From NCBI RefSeq assembly GCF_029338195.1, contig NZ_CP119779.1, positions 1,116,001 to 1,180,000 of the forward strand: DNA of 64,000 nt, given 5' to 3'. A model generated the notes under the pieces. That model was not told the origin of the DNA and made no database searches. It saw only the letters and a list, made by a program, of their open reading frames with translations. Below, one piece after another: positions 9,484 to 17,526 of the stretch (position 1 is the stretch's first letter; every line of letters begins with the position of its first letter). The stretch comes from Haloarcula litorea. Lineage in GTDB: Archaea > Halobacteriota > Halobacteria > Halobacteriales > Haloarculaceae. A program made the translations under genes and the position numbers.

Positions 9484-10221
9484 GTGCGCGTCGAGAACAG
9501 TTTCATCGGGGTCGACGGCGTCGGCGAGCAGACCGAGCGGTCCATCTGGCGGCAGGGGGTCACCCACTGGGACGAGTTCGAGCCCGGCGTCGTCGGCGGG
9601 AAGCGCGGCGACCGCATCGCGCAGTTCATCGACGAGGGGTACGACCACCTCGACGACGAGGACGTCGCGTTCTTCGACAGCCGGTTCCCCAGCGGCGAGC
9701 GCTGGCGGCTCTACGAGACGTTCCGCGACCGGGCCTGCTTCTTCGACATCGAGACGACGGGGTTAGACGAGCGCCGGAACCGGGTGACGACGGTCAGCCT
9801 CCACCAGGACGGCGACACGCAGACGCTGGTGGCCGGCGACGACCTCACCGCGGGGAACCTCCGGGCGGCCTTCGCCGACGCCGACCTCCTGGTGACGTTC
9901 AACGGCAAGCGCTTCGACGTCCCCTTCCTCGAACACAACTTCGACGTCGACCTCGACCGCCCCCACCTCGACCTGATGTACACCTGCCGGCAGCTCGATC
10001 TCACGGGCGGGCTGAAGGAGATCGAGGGGGCCGTCGGCATCGAGCGCGACCGGCCGGACATCTCCGGGAAAGACGCCGTCCGCCTGTGGCGCGAACACGA
10101 GCGGGGTCGGGACGGCGCGCTGGAGACGCTGGTCTCGTACAACCGCGAGGACACGGTGAACCTCCGGACGCTGGCCGACGAGGTGACCGGCCGGCTGGAC
10201 GAGCGGGTCTTCGAGGGGTAG
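9484..10221 (+). CDS. RNase H-fold exonuclease (YprB-like)
   Basis: 245 residues from a GTG at 9484. The central segment CFFDIETTGLDERRNRVTTV holds the Asp-x-Glu of DEDD exonucleases, followed by LLVTFNGKRFDVPFLEHNF and YNREDTVNLRTL with the last conserved aspartate. This matches the YprB-type RNase H-like domain, expected to cleave nucleic acid 3'-5'. An N-terminal segment of about 85 residues precedes it. The start is chosen because the sequence upstream in frame is glycine/arginine-rich and antisense to the UspA gene. Its stop abuts the rhomboid stop. Confidence 0.82.
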   Translation: MRVENSFIGVDGVGEQTERSIWRQGVTHWDEFEPGVVGGKRGDRIAQFIDEGYDHLDDEDVAFFDSRFPSGERWRLYETFRDRACFFDIETTGLDERRNRVTTVSLHQDGDTQTLVAGDDLTAGNLRAAFADADLLVTFNGKRFDVPFLEHNFDVDLDRPHLDLMYTCRQLDLTGGLKEIEGAVGIERDRPDISGKDAVRLWREHERGRDGALETLVSYNREDTVNLRTLADEVTGRLDERVFEG

Positions 10222-10854
10222 TCAAGCCGCCGGCGCGTCGTCGACGGTCGCACCGTCCTCGGGCCGCAGCAGGTGCGTCCGGCCGGCGAGAAAGCCCAGC
10301 AGGAGGCCGGTGAAGTGCGCGATCAGCGCGACCCCGGGGTTGGCGGTCGCGACGGTGACGGCCGCCGCCAGCACCGCCGCGACGGCCAGCTGGGTGCGGC
10401 CCGAGAGGTTGAACCCCCCGACGACCGTCTCCGTGACCCGGTTCCCGCCGAGCAGGTAGCCGAACAGCCCGAAGACGGCACCGCTGGCCCCGAGGACGCT
10501 GACGTGCCCGGGCAGGCCGGGCACGAGCGAGCCGAGGACGCCGACGGCCGCGACCTGTGCGACGCCCGAGAGCGCCCCGACGGAGACGAAGAAGGCGTGA
10601 AAGCGGGCGCTGGTCGTCACCCGCTCCAGCAGGAGGCCGGCAAGCGCCAGCGCCGCGGCGTTGGCCAGCAGGTGTCCGACCCCGGCGTGGGCGTAGACGC
10701 TCGTCACGATCGTCCACGGCTGTGCGAACAGCGGGTTCGACAGGGCGAACGGGGCGCGCTGGGGAGCGACCAGTCCGACGACCTGCTGGCAGGCGAAGAC
10801 GACCGCAAGCAGCCCCAGCGTGACCACGGTGGGGCTCTCGGAGGGACTGCGCAT
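10222..10854 (-). CDS. Rhomboid family intramembrane serine protease
   Basis: 210 residues with about six membrane helices. The catalytic serine is in GASGAVFGLFGYLL (Ser124) and the histidine is His180 in IAHFTGLLLG; the first rhomboid motif is GHLLAN (His61, Asn65). This is the Ser-His dyad of active rhomboids, which cut transmembrane segments within the lipid bilayer. The ATG at 10854 is the first that precedes the hydrophobic start and leaves a normal short cytoplasmic tail. Confidence 0.9.
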   Translation of the reverse strand: MRSPSESPTVVTLGLLAVVFACQQVVGLVAPQRAPFALSNPLFAQPWTIVTSVYAHAGVGHLLANAAALALAGLLLERVTTSARFHAFFVSVGALSGVAQVAAVGVLGSLVPGLPGHVSVLGASGAVFGLFGYLLGGNRVTETVVGGFNLSGRTQLAVAAVLAAAVTVATANPGVALIAHFTGLLLGFLAGRTHLLRPEDGATVDDAPAA

Positions 10855-10953
10855 ACCCGGTATTGGCGGCCGAGCCACGTGAAATTACGGGTGGGCGACC
10901 GCCGCCGCGGCCGGCGGCCACCGTTATCCGTGCCCGGGTCGAACGTCGACGGG

Positions 10954-11619
10954 ATGACCGGCGTCTACGAACGCGCACTCGGCGACGACGCGGCGGCCCT
11001 CCACCCGAAGGTCCGGGAGCGGTACAGCACCGGCCCCGACGACGGGGTCACCGTCGGGCAGGGCGAGATGGACATCACCCGCGGGACCCACGTCCTCCCG
11101 GCGCTGTACGCGATGGCCAGTCGCGACATGCTGTTCCCGGAGGCCGGCCACGGGGTCCCGTTCTCGGTGACCACCGTCGGGTACGAACTCGACGGCCACG
11201 AGGCGATGACGACCCGCCGGACCTTCGAGTTCGGCGGCAAGCGCCGCCGCTTCGACTCCGTGACGGTGTGGGACGAGCGCGGCGAGCGCCTGCTGGACTT
11301 CCTCGGCCGGGGCGGGCCGATCGCGACCGAACTGCACCCCCGCGTCGAGGCCGGCGCGCTGGTCGTCGAGGCGGGCCGCCAGTGGCTCCACCGCGACGGC
11401 GACTACCACCGGCTGCCCGGCTTCCTCGCGGCCGGCGTCGAGGTCCGGGACCGCTACGACGAGACCGACGAGCGCTACCACGTCCTCGCCACCGTCGAGA
11501 ACGCGCTGGCGGGCCACGTCCTCAGCTACCGCGGGTCGTTCACGCAGGCGATGACCGGGCGCGAGGCGGTCGGCGACCTCCGACCGCTGGCCGGCCTGCC
11601 GGACCTGCCGCCGCGATGA
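10954..11619 (+). CDS. DUF4166 domain protein
   Basis: 221 soluble residues. The pattern LHPKVRERYSTGPDDGV at the N terminus, PFSVTTVGYELDGHEAMTTR in the middle and VLSYRGSFTQ near the end correspond to DUF4166, a beta-rich domain found with YndJ membrane proteins or fused to dehydrogenases in other bacteria. The biochemical role is unknown. The ATG at 10954 begins with the family start MTGVYERAL. It overlaps the next gene by ATGA, so both are translated together. Confidence 0.75.
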   Translation: MTGVYERALGDDAAALHPKVRERYSTGPDDGVTVGQGEMDITRGTHVLPALYAMASRDMLFPEAGHGVPFSVTTVGYELDGHEAMTTRRTFEFGGKRRRFDSVTVWDERGERLLDFLGRGGPIATELHPRVEAGALVVEAGRQWLHRDGDYHRLPGFLAAGVEVRDRYDETDERYHVLATVENALAGHVLSYRGSFTQAMTGREAVGDLRPLAGLPDLPPR

Positions 11620-12584
11620 GCGACGGGGCCGAGGGCGCAATCGGAGGGGAGGTGCCCGGCGTCGCGGTCACGGACGCCAGCGCCGTCGGGGGCGCTGTGC
11701 TCTGGACTGCCCTCGTCGCCGCCGGGACGTTCGGCCCGGTCGAGCGTGCGCTCGCGCTCGCACCGCTCGTGCTGGTCCCGCTCGGTCTCGGGATGGCGGC
11801 GACGGCGGCGTTCGGCGGGGCGGCCGGGCGACTCGTCGGCGCGGCGGCGTGGCTCCAGCCCGTCGGGGCTGTCCTGCTCGCCGCGTCGCTGGCGCTCCCG
11901 GTCGGCGGTGTGCCGGCGGCCGCGCTGGCGACGCCGTGGCTGCTCGTGGCGGCCGCGATCGGATTCGCCGCCGTCCTGCGGACCCGCGCTCGCGGCGGGC
12001 TCGCGCTCCCCGAGACGGCCGCCGACGCCGGCTTCGCGTACCTCCCGGTCGGCGCGACGGCGCTGTTGCTCCACCACCTCGGGGTGACGTTCTGGTTCGA
12101 CGCCGCCATCGTCTTCCTGACCGCGGTACACTTCCACTACGCCGGGTTCCTCCTGCCGGTGCTGACCGGGCTGACGGGCCGGTGTGCCGGCGGAAGCGAC
12201 GACCGACTGTTCCGCCGCGTCGCGGGCGTGATCGTCGTCGGACCGGCACTGATCGCCGTCGGCATCTCGTTCTCGCCGCTGGTCGAGGTGGTCGCCGTCG
12301 GCGTCTTCACCGTCGCAGTCGCGCTGTTCGGCGGACACGTCCTCCTGTGGGTCGCGCCGACGCGACCGCGCCCGCAGGCAGTCCTGCTCGCGGTGTCGGC
12401 GCTCGCGCTGCCGCTCTCGATGGCGCTGGCGCTGGGCTACGGCGTCTCGGCGTTCACCGGCTGGTCGCTGGGGCTGGACCTCGCGACGATGGTGGCGCTG
12501 CACGGCTCGCTCAACGCCTTCGGGTTCGGCCTGCTCGGGACGGTCGGGTGGCGGCTGGCGGTGCCGGACGCGACCGGCGAGTGA
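11616..12584 (+). CDS. YndJ-like multi-helix membrane protein
   Basis: 322 residues with roughly nine or ten hydrophobic helices. The segment FLTAVHFHYAGFLLPVLTGL has the conserved His-Phe-His-Tyr-Ala-Gly core seen in YndJ-type proteins, and LHGSLNAFGFGLLGTVGWR is the second conserved region with histidine and asparagine in a helix. Both regions suggest a buried metal or proton site, which is inference. It overlaps the DUF4166 gene by 4 nt, and the same association is known elsewhere, so the two probably form one unit. Confidence 0.6.
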   Translation: MSDGAEGAIGGEVPGVAVTDASAVGGAVLWTALVAAGTFGPVERALALAPLVLVPLGLGMAATAAFGGAAGRLVGAAAWLQPVGAVLLAASLALPVGGVPAAALATPWLLVAAAIGFAAVLRTRARGGLALPETAADAGFAYLPVGATALLLHHLGVTFWFDAAIVFLTAVHFHYAGFLLPVLTGLTGRCAGGSDDRLFRRVAGVIVVGPALIAVGISFSPLVEVVAVGVFTVAVALFGGHVLLWVAPTRPRPQAVLLAVSALALPLSMALALGYGVSAFTGWSLGLDLATMVALHGSLNAFGFGLLGTVGWRLAVPDATGE

Positions 12585-12590
12585 CCACGC

Positions 12591-12845
12591 TCACTCTAGC
12601 GACGCGCCGCAGTGCCGACAGGCCTCGCGGTCGAGCCGGTTCGGTGCCCCACAGTCCCCGCAGTTCCGTCGCTCGGTCGACGTCGCCGCCCCGAAGACGC
12701 CGCTGTACTGCGCGAGGACGAGCCCGGCCACCACCAGCGACGCCGCCAGTCCCCAGCCGACCGGTCCGAGGAAGAGCAACCCGACGACGGCGACGGCGAG
12801 CAGGGCGACGAGGGTGGCCGAGACGAGCGCGTCGGCGCGGTCCAT
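12591..12845 (-). CDS. Small membrane protein with C-terminal zinc ribbon
   Basis: 84 residues. Two hydrophobic helices (about residues 7-27 and 30-46) are followed by CGDCGAPNRLDREACRHCG, a two-CxxC rubredoxin-like zinc ribbon near the C terminus. Such proteins are common in haloarchaea and their role is unknown. The ATG at 12845 is the only reasonable start. Confidence 0.7.
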   Translation of the reverse strand: MDRADALVSATLVALLAVAVVGLLFLGPVGWGLAASLVVAGLVLAQYSGVFGAATSTERRNCGDCGAPNRLDREACRHCGASLE

Positions 12846-12885
12846 AGCGGCAGTGTGCGGGACGGCAGAATACGCTTTGTGGTGG

Positions 12886-13284
12886 TTACTGCTCGGCGCG
12901 ACCCGGGTCGAGCCGATAGCGGGCGGTCGGTTCGCCCTCGAACTGCGGACCGGTGCCGGTCCGCGTGAAACCGACGGACTCGACGGCGGTCTCGACGGCG
13001 TCTTCCCCGTCGGGGACCAGCAGCTCCACGTCCATCCGCTCGCGCTCGGCGAAGGCGATGGGCTCGGCCAGCAACCGCTCGCAGGCGTCGGCCGACCCGG
13101 CGAGCTGTGTGACGTGGACGGTCCCCTGTTTGGCGTCGTAGCTGACGAACCCGACGATGGTGTCTTCCTCGGTCGCGACGCGGACCGTCCGGTCGTGGAC
13201 GAGGTTGCGCATCACGTCCGGCGGGCTGTCCGCGAGCTCTGCGAGCCGCCCGGCGTCGGCCTCGACGGCGTCGCGTATCTCCAT
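12886..13284 (-). CDS. GNAT-like acyltransferase
   Basis: 132 residues. MEIRDAVEADAGRLAELADS is a typical GNAT N terminus, followed by a beta strand IVGFVSYDAKQGTVHVTQLA and a final GFTRTGTG strand. The acetyl-CoA loop (Q/R-x-x-G-x-G/A) is poorly conserved, so it may be a divergent member. The ATG at 13284 is used because upstream codons have no family similarity. Confidence 0.65.
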   Translation of the reverse strand: MEIRDAVEADAGRLAELADSPPDVMRNLVHDRTVRVATEEDTIVGFVSYDAKQGTVHVTQLAGSADACERLLAEPIAFAERERMDVELLVPDGEDAVETAVESVGFTRTGTGPQFEGEPTARYRLDPGRAEQ

Positions 13285-13427
13285 ACCCGTGGGTCGGAGC
13301 CACACGCTATTAAACGGTGTGTCGGGGCCCCGGCGCGGTCCCCGAACCGAAGCAGATGAACACAGTTATCCCGAGCGACTGCCAACGCGCTGGCAATGAC
13401 TCACGTTCGCACGGTGCAGGTGGTCGT

Positions 13428-14603
13428 ATGCGCGTAATCGCCAAGTTCGGGGGGACGAGCCTCGGGAACGGCGACCGCATCAACCGGGCCGCCGACTCCA
13501 TCGCGGCGGCCGTCGAGCAGGGCCACGAGGTCGGCGTCGTCGCCTCGGCGATGGGCAACACGACCGACGAACTGCTCGACGGGATCGAGTACGACGCCGC
13601 CGACGAGGACCGCGCCGAGATCGTCTCGATGGGCGAACGCACCTCCGTCCGGATGCTGAAGGGCGCGCTGGCCGCCCGGGGGATCGAGGCCGTCTTCCTC
13701 GAACCCGGGAGCGAGGACTGGCCCATCATCACCGACGAGTACGGCGAGGTCGACGTCGAGGAGACGAGGAAACGCGCCCACGCGCTGGCGGGACAGATGA
13801 AAGACGTCGTCCCGGTCCTCACCGGCTTCCTGGCCGAGGACTACGGCGGCAACGTCACGACGCTGGGCCGAGGCGGGTCGGACACGACGGCCGTGATGCT
13901 GGGCAACTACATGGACGCCGACGAGGTCGTCATCGTCACCGACGTCGAGGGCGTCATGACCGGCGACCCCCGCGTCGTCGAGGGCGCGCGCAACGTCGGC
14001 GAGATCAGCGTCGACGAACTCCGCTCGCTGTCGTTCCGCGGGGCCGAGGTGGTCGCCCCCTCCGCGCTGTCGTACAAGGACGCCGACCTTGGGGTCCGGG
14101 TCGTCCACTACCAGCACGACGACCTGCTGCGGGGCGGGACCTCCATCGAGGGCGAGTTCCAGAACCTCATCGACCTCCAGGAGAACCCGCTGTGCTGTGT
14201 CACCGTCGCCGGCCGCGCCATCCGCAACAGCCCCGGCATCCTCGCGCAGCTCTCCTCGGCCATCGGCGACGCGGACATCAACATCGAGGCCAACTCCTCC
14301 GGGATGGACTCGCTGACGTTCTACGTCGACGGCGACGACGCCGACGAGGTCGAGGCGCTGCTCCACGAGCAGATCGTCGAGGACGAAGCCCTCTCCTCGG
14401 TCACCGTGGAAGACGAGATCGCCGTCATCCGGGTCACCGGCGGCGACCCGAACCAGGCCGCGCTCCCCTACCGCGTCGTCGAACCGCTGGCCGACGCCCA
14501 CATCCACCTCTACGACGTCATCACCTCCGCGACCAGCGTCTCCGTGTTCGTCCCCTGGGCGGACCGCGAGCAGGCGCTGGAACTGATCCAGGACGTCTTC
14601 TAA
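13428..14603 (+). CDS. Aspartate kinase
   Basis: 391 residues. This enzyme phosphorylates aspartate to start the lysine, threonine and methionine branch. The N terminus MRVIAKFGGTSLGNGDRINR carries the KFGGTS motif; LGRGGSDTTAVML is the substrate loop; two ACT domains follow (VAGRAIRNSPGILAQLSSAI and VIRVTGGDPNQAA onward) for feedback control. Threonine synthase (22.6 kb) and metY (46 kb), which use its products, are in the same window but not in the same operon. The ATG at 13428 fits the family start. Confidence 0.95.
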   Translation: MRVIAKFGGTSLGNGDRINRAADSIAAAVEQGHEVGVVASAMGNTTDELLDGIEYDAADEDRAEIVSMGERTSVRMLKGALAARGIEAVFLEPGSEDWPIITDEYGEVDVEETRKRAHALAGQMKDVVPVLTGFLAEDYGGNVTTLGRGGSDTTAVMLGNYMDADEVVIVTDVEGVMTGDPRVVEGARNVGEISVDELRSLSFRGAEVVAPSALSYKDADLGVRVVHYQHDDLLRGGTSIEGEFQNLIDLQENPLCCVTVAGRAIRNSPGILAQLSSAIGDADINIEANSSGMDSLTFYVDGDDADEVEALLHEQIVEDEALSSVTVEDEIAVIRVTGGDPNQAALPYRVVEPLADAHIHLYDVITSATSVSVFVPWADREQALELIQDVF

Positions 14604-14606
14604 GGA

Positions 14607-14710
14607 CCCCACTTTTTCACGTCGTCGGGTGGCCTCGCGCGGCGAAGCCGCGCTGCGGGCACCGCTCCTGGCAAAGGCGTGGGAAAACCGCCGGCACGCT
14701 CCGCGCGACC
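14607..14710 (+). repeat. Structured haloarchaeal repeat, copy A
   Basis: Directly after aspartate kinase lies a run CCCCACTTTTTCACG, then TCGGGTGGCCTCG, a GAA-loop hairpin GCGCGGC-GAA-GCCGCGC (14636-14652), CTGCGGGCACCGCTC, and GGCAAAGGCGTGGGAAAA. The outer CCCAC and GTGGG arms can pair. The order of blocks matches copy B at 28184-28285. A second GAA-loop hairpin follows at 14719-14735. It may act as a transcription terminator or transcript-stability element. Confidence 0.6.
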
Positions 14711-14816
14711 GGTGAAACGCGGCGCGAAGCGCCGCGGATGCTCGATAACCGCGATAGCTACCCGCAACTGCGACCCCACTGTACCCGCGACCGCTACCGC
14801 CCGGCTCCGCGACCGG

Positions 14817-15515
14817 CTACCGGCCCTGCGTCAGTCGGAAGCCGATCTGTCTGGGGAGGCCCGCCTCCTCGACGGCCGAGATGACGGCGCTGGTGTCGTA
14901 CTCGACGCGGCGTTCCTCGACGGCCAGTTCGTCGAGGTCGAGGACCGCGTAGGCCGCGCGGTGGTCGTCGTCGCGGGGCTGGCCGACGCTGCCGGGGTTC
15001 AGCACGACTCCCGCGTCGTACACCTCGTGGTACTGGTGGTGGGTGTGGCCCATCACGAGCACGTCCTCGTCGCCCAGCAGGTCCGGTCCGAACTCCTCGG
15101 GGTAGGTGTAGTGGTCGGGGTCGTCGGGGTGGCCGTGGACGAGCTTCACGCGGCCGTCACACGCCCGCCGCTGCTCGGGCAGGGCCGCGAGCCAGTCCAG
15201 TTGCGCCTCGGAGAGCTGCCCGACGGCGTGTTCGACGCCGGCCCTGGCCATACTGTTGAACGCGAACGGCGTCTCGTCGGCGACGGCGCGGTCGTGGTTG
15301 CCCATCACCGTCGGGACCTCGTCGTCCGGCCAGGGGACGCCCTCGGGGAGGCCGGCGGACGTGCCCCGCATCGCGTCGACGCAGTCGGCGTGCCAGGGGT
15401 TGTAGCCGACCACGTCGCCGGCACAGAGCAGTCGGTCGACGGGAGGCATGTCCGACAGCACCGCCGCCAGCGCGACCCTGTTCCCGTGGATGTCGGAGAT
15501 GACGCCAACCTTCAT
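14817..15515 (-). CDS. Metallophosphoesterase (YfcE/MJ0936-like phosphodiesterase)
   Basis: 232 residues of the calcineurin-like fold. Metal-binding motifs occur in order: VISDIHGN, CAGDVVGY, VMGNHDRAV, LVHGHPDD and VMGHTHHQY. NPGSVGQPRDDD is the signature of the MJ0936/YfcE group, which cleaves phosphodiesters in vitro; the cellular substrate is unknown. The ATG at 15515 puts the first metal motif at residues 7-12. Confidence 0.9.
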   Translation of the reverse strand: MKVGVISDIHGNRVALAAVLSDMPPVDRLLCAGDVVGYNPWHADCVDAMRGTSAGLPEGVPWPDDEVPTVMGNHDRAVADETPFAFNSMARAGVEHAVGQLSEAQLDWLAALPEQRRACDGRVKLVHGHPDDPDHYTYPEEFGPDLLGDEDVLVMGHTHHQYHEVYDAGVVLNPGSVGQPRDDDHRAAYAVLDLDELAVEERRVEYDTSAVISAVEEAGLPRQIGFRLTQGR

Positions 15516-15579
15516 TACGTCGCCCTAACAGGTGGGGGGTCTTGAGTGGTGCCACTAGCTCAGTCCGTGTGCCGCCCCC

Positions 15580-16188
15580 TCACTCGCCGTTGTAGACGGC
15601 CACGTCGAAGTCGCCGACGGTGCCGTCGACGCCGGCGGCACAGACCGCGTGTTCGTACTCGTGGTCGTAGACCTCGCGGGCGGCCCCCGCGGCGTCGTCG
15701 GCGGCCAGGTCGAATGCGGTGGGGCTGTCCGCCTCGTAGGTCGCGACCAGCGTCGGCTCGGCGACCTCCTCGACGAGCAGCGCGTCCCGCCGGACCGTCC
15801 CGACGACCGCACCCGGACCGTCGGCGGTCGTCGTCGGGTCCGACCCGTCGACGCCGACGACGCCGGCCACGCGGGGGGTGTCGTAGTCGTCCTTCTCGAA
15901 GTCCAGCGCCAGCAGCGGCTCGGCGACGGCGTCCCGCGCCGGGTAGCCCAGTGCGAGCTTCTCGGCGATCGGGTCGACGTGGGAGCCGTTGCCCACGACG
16001 GCACCGCGGTCGGTCACCCTGACTCCGTTGTAGGAGATGTAGGGGTTGTCCGTCTCCGGGGCGTCGGGGGTCGGTTCGACGGTGACGGTCCCGTCGCGCT
16101 GGACGGCCCGGCGGTTTGGGAACGACCGCGAGGAGACGCGGTAGGCACCGACGCGCGGGCTGACGACGACGAAGCGTCCGACGTACAT
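15580..16188 (-). CDS. purO: IMP cyclohydrolase, archaeal PurO type
   Basis: 202 residues, the normal size of PurO, which closes the ring of FAICAR to give IMP in the last step of purine synthesis. The N terminus [20 protein letters not shown] with SFPNR, then [21 protein letters not shown] and the C-terminal VYNGE are family features. The ATG at 16188 gives the start conserved in archaeal PurO; the longer frame upstream is antisense to the neighbouring acyltransferase. Confidence 0.93.
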   Translation of the reverse strand: MYVGRFVVVSPRVGAYRVSSRSFPNRRAVQRDGTVTVEPTPDAPETDNPYISYNGVRVTDRGAVVGNGSHVDPIAEKLALGYPARDAVAEPLLALDFEKDDYDTPRVAGVVGVDGSDPTTTADGPGAVVGTVRRDALLVEEVAEPTLVATYEADSPTAFDLAADDAAGAAREVYDHEYEHAVCAAGVDGTVGDFDVAVYNGE

Positions 16189-16288
16189 ACGCGCTGGTGG
16201 CGGCCAGCGCCGCATAGCCGTGTCGATGTTCGGCGACGGGGTTGCCGCCGTCGCCCCCGTTGAAGTGTCGGCCGGTCGAACGGCCGCC

Positions 16289-16768
16289 GTGACCGACCTG
16301 TCCCTCCGCCGGTACGACCCCGCCGACGCCGACGCCGTCTGGGACCTCCACGTCCGGGCGCTCCGGGACGCCGGCGGCGACGACGAGGCGTCCGTCCACC
16401 GGGACACGGATCTCCGTACGGTAGAGAGCGAGTACATCGATTCGGGCGGCGAGTTCCTCGTCGGCGAGCGCGGCGGCGAGGTGGTGGCGACGGGCGCGTT
16501 CCAGCCACATCTGTCCGACCCCGAGGCCGTCGTCCTCCGACGGCTGCGTGTCGACCCCGCCTGCCAGCGCCGGGGGTACGGCACGCGCGTCCTCCACGGG
16601 CTGGAGGCCCGCGCCCGCAAGCGGGGCTTCGAGCGGGTGGAGCTGGACGCCGCGCTCGGCCAGGACGCCGCCGTCGCGTTCTACGAGCACCACGGCTACG
16701 AGCGGATCGGCCGGGAGTACGTCGAGCCCGCGGACACGACGCTGCTGTTCTTCGAGAAGTCGCTGTGA
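16289..16768 (+). CDS. GNAT family N-acetyltransferase
   Basis: 159 residues from a GTG at 16289 ([20 protein letters not shown]). The acetyl-CoA loop is [20 protein letters not shown], a full match to motif A (Q-x-x-G-x-G/A), and the last part [15 protein letters not shown] is motif B. Starts further upstream (GTG at 16220, ATG at 16226) would add 21-23 residues with no family support. Substrate unknown. Confidence 0.85.
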   Translation: MTDLSLRRYDPADADAVWDLHVRALRDAGGDDEASVHRDTDLRTVESEYIDSGGEFLVGERGGEVVATGAFQPHLSDPEAVVLRRLRVDPACQRRGYGTRVLHGLEARARKRGFERVELDAALGQDAAVAFYEHHGYERIGREYVEPADTTLLFFEKSL

Positions 16769-16845
16769 CGCCTGCTGTCGTGTCACAGACCCGGACTGAT
16801 CGCGCAACGCTTACAAGGCACCACCGGGTACGGTCTGGTGCGCTC

Positions 16846-16918
16846 AGTCCATTGGGGTAGCGGCCAATCCTGAAGCCTTCTGGGGGCTTCGACCCTGGTT
16901 CGAATCCAGGATGGACTA
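16846..16918 (+). tRNA. tRNA-Gln (anticodon CUG)
   Basis: Acceptor arms AGTCCAT and ATGGACT pair over 7 bp and are followed by discriminator A. The anticodon stem AAGCC/GGCTT encloses loop TTCTGGG, giving anticodon CTG at 16880-16882. The T arm is CCTGG-TTCGAAT-CCAGG. CCA is not encoded and no intron is present. The sequence continues CTTCT, as in the second 3'-end copy at 17002. Confidence 0.95.
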
Positions 16919-16923
16919 CTTCT
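16897..16923 (+). repeat. tRNA-Gln 3' end direct repeat, copy 1 (possible att core)
   Basis: 27 nt starting GGTTCGAATCCAGG, covering the T loop, the 3' acceptor strand and 5 nt beyond. It matches 17002-17028 with one T/C difference. Confidence 0.7.
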
Positions 16924-17001
16924 GTCGCGACCAGTCCGGGAGCGACGGCGTCGTGACGCCTGATTCGAACCCCGGCAGACGAGCACCGCGAGTCTGCCGT
17001 C

Positions 17002-17028
17002 GGTTCGAATCCAGGACGGACTACTTCT
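17002..17028 (+). repeat. tRNA-Gln 3' end direct repeat, copy 2 (possible att core)
   Basis: The copy starts at GGTTCGAATCCAGG and ends CTACTTCT. The upstream half of a tRNA is absent and the 5' T-stem strand does not pair, so it is not a working tRNA. A 3'-end-only copy is the pattern left by integration of an element into a tRNA gene. Confidence 0.7.
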
Positions 17029-17094
17029 CTCCGACGCTGGGCCGCGAGCCGCGGCACCACCCGGCTACTTGAGCCTCCGTCACGGAGGTAGGGT

Positions 17095-17526
17095 ATGTCG
17101 CCCGAACACGTCCTCGTGCCGCTGGACGGGTCGCCGCTGGCCGACGACGCACTGGCCCACGCGCTGGCGACGTTCGACTGCCGCGTGACGGTGTTGAACG
17201 TCGTCAAGCCCATCGACAGCGGGATGAGCGAGGGCGGCGTCCTGGAACCGGGCGAAGAACGCCGCGAGGCGGCGACGGCCCGGGCCGACCGGCTGGTCGA
17301 GGACGCGGCACGGCGGGCCGCCGAGGCCGACCGGACCGTCGAGACGGTCGTGGCGACGGGCGACCCCGCCGAGACCATCCTCGACTACGTCGCGGCCCAC
17401 GACGTGGATCAGGTGGTGATGGGCGGCCACGGCGGCGACCGCAGCGACCTCGCGCGGCGGTTGCTGGGGACGGTCGCGACGACGGTCGTCGGCGAGGCAC
17501 CGGTGACGGTGACGGTGGTGCGCTAG
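17095..17526 (+). CDS. Universal stress protein (UspA family)
   Basis: 143 residues. It begins MSPEHVLVPLDGSPLADDAL, and VVMGGHGGDRSDLARRLLGT followed by VVGEAPVTVTVV is a full G-x2-G-x9-G-(S/T) ATP-binding signature. UspA proteins respond to stress in many organisms. Its stop shares CTAG with the convergent phosphate carrier gene. Confidence 0.92.
   Translation: MSPEHVLVPLDGSPLADDALAHALATFDCRVTVLNVVKPIDSGMSEGGVLEPGEERREAATARADRLVEDAARRAAEADRTVETVVATGDPAETILDYVAAHDVDQVVMGGHGGDRSDLARRLLGTVATTVVGEAPVTVTVVR

Larger units (their letters stand above)
16769..17094. other. Intergenic stretch with tRNA-Gln and a duplicated tRNA end
   Basis: These 326 bases hold tRNA-Gln, then an 80-nt spacer and a second copy of the last 27 bases around the tRNA 3' end. 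A perfect 7-bp inverted repeat GGCAGAC/GTCTGCC sits in the spacer just before the second copy. No protein gene is seen. Confidence 0.7.

Noticed and set aside
16960-16978. T-arm-like ATTCGAACCCC in the spacer
   Set aside because: Read on the minus strand its stems do not pair and there is no acceptor; probably chance.
16933-17022. Possible second tRNA after tRNA-Gln, with AGTCCG and CGGACT pairing over 6 bp
   Set aside because: No anticodon arm or proper T stem can be formed; only the 3' 27 nt match a tRNA, so I treat it as a duplication scar.
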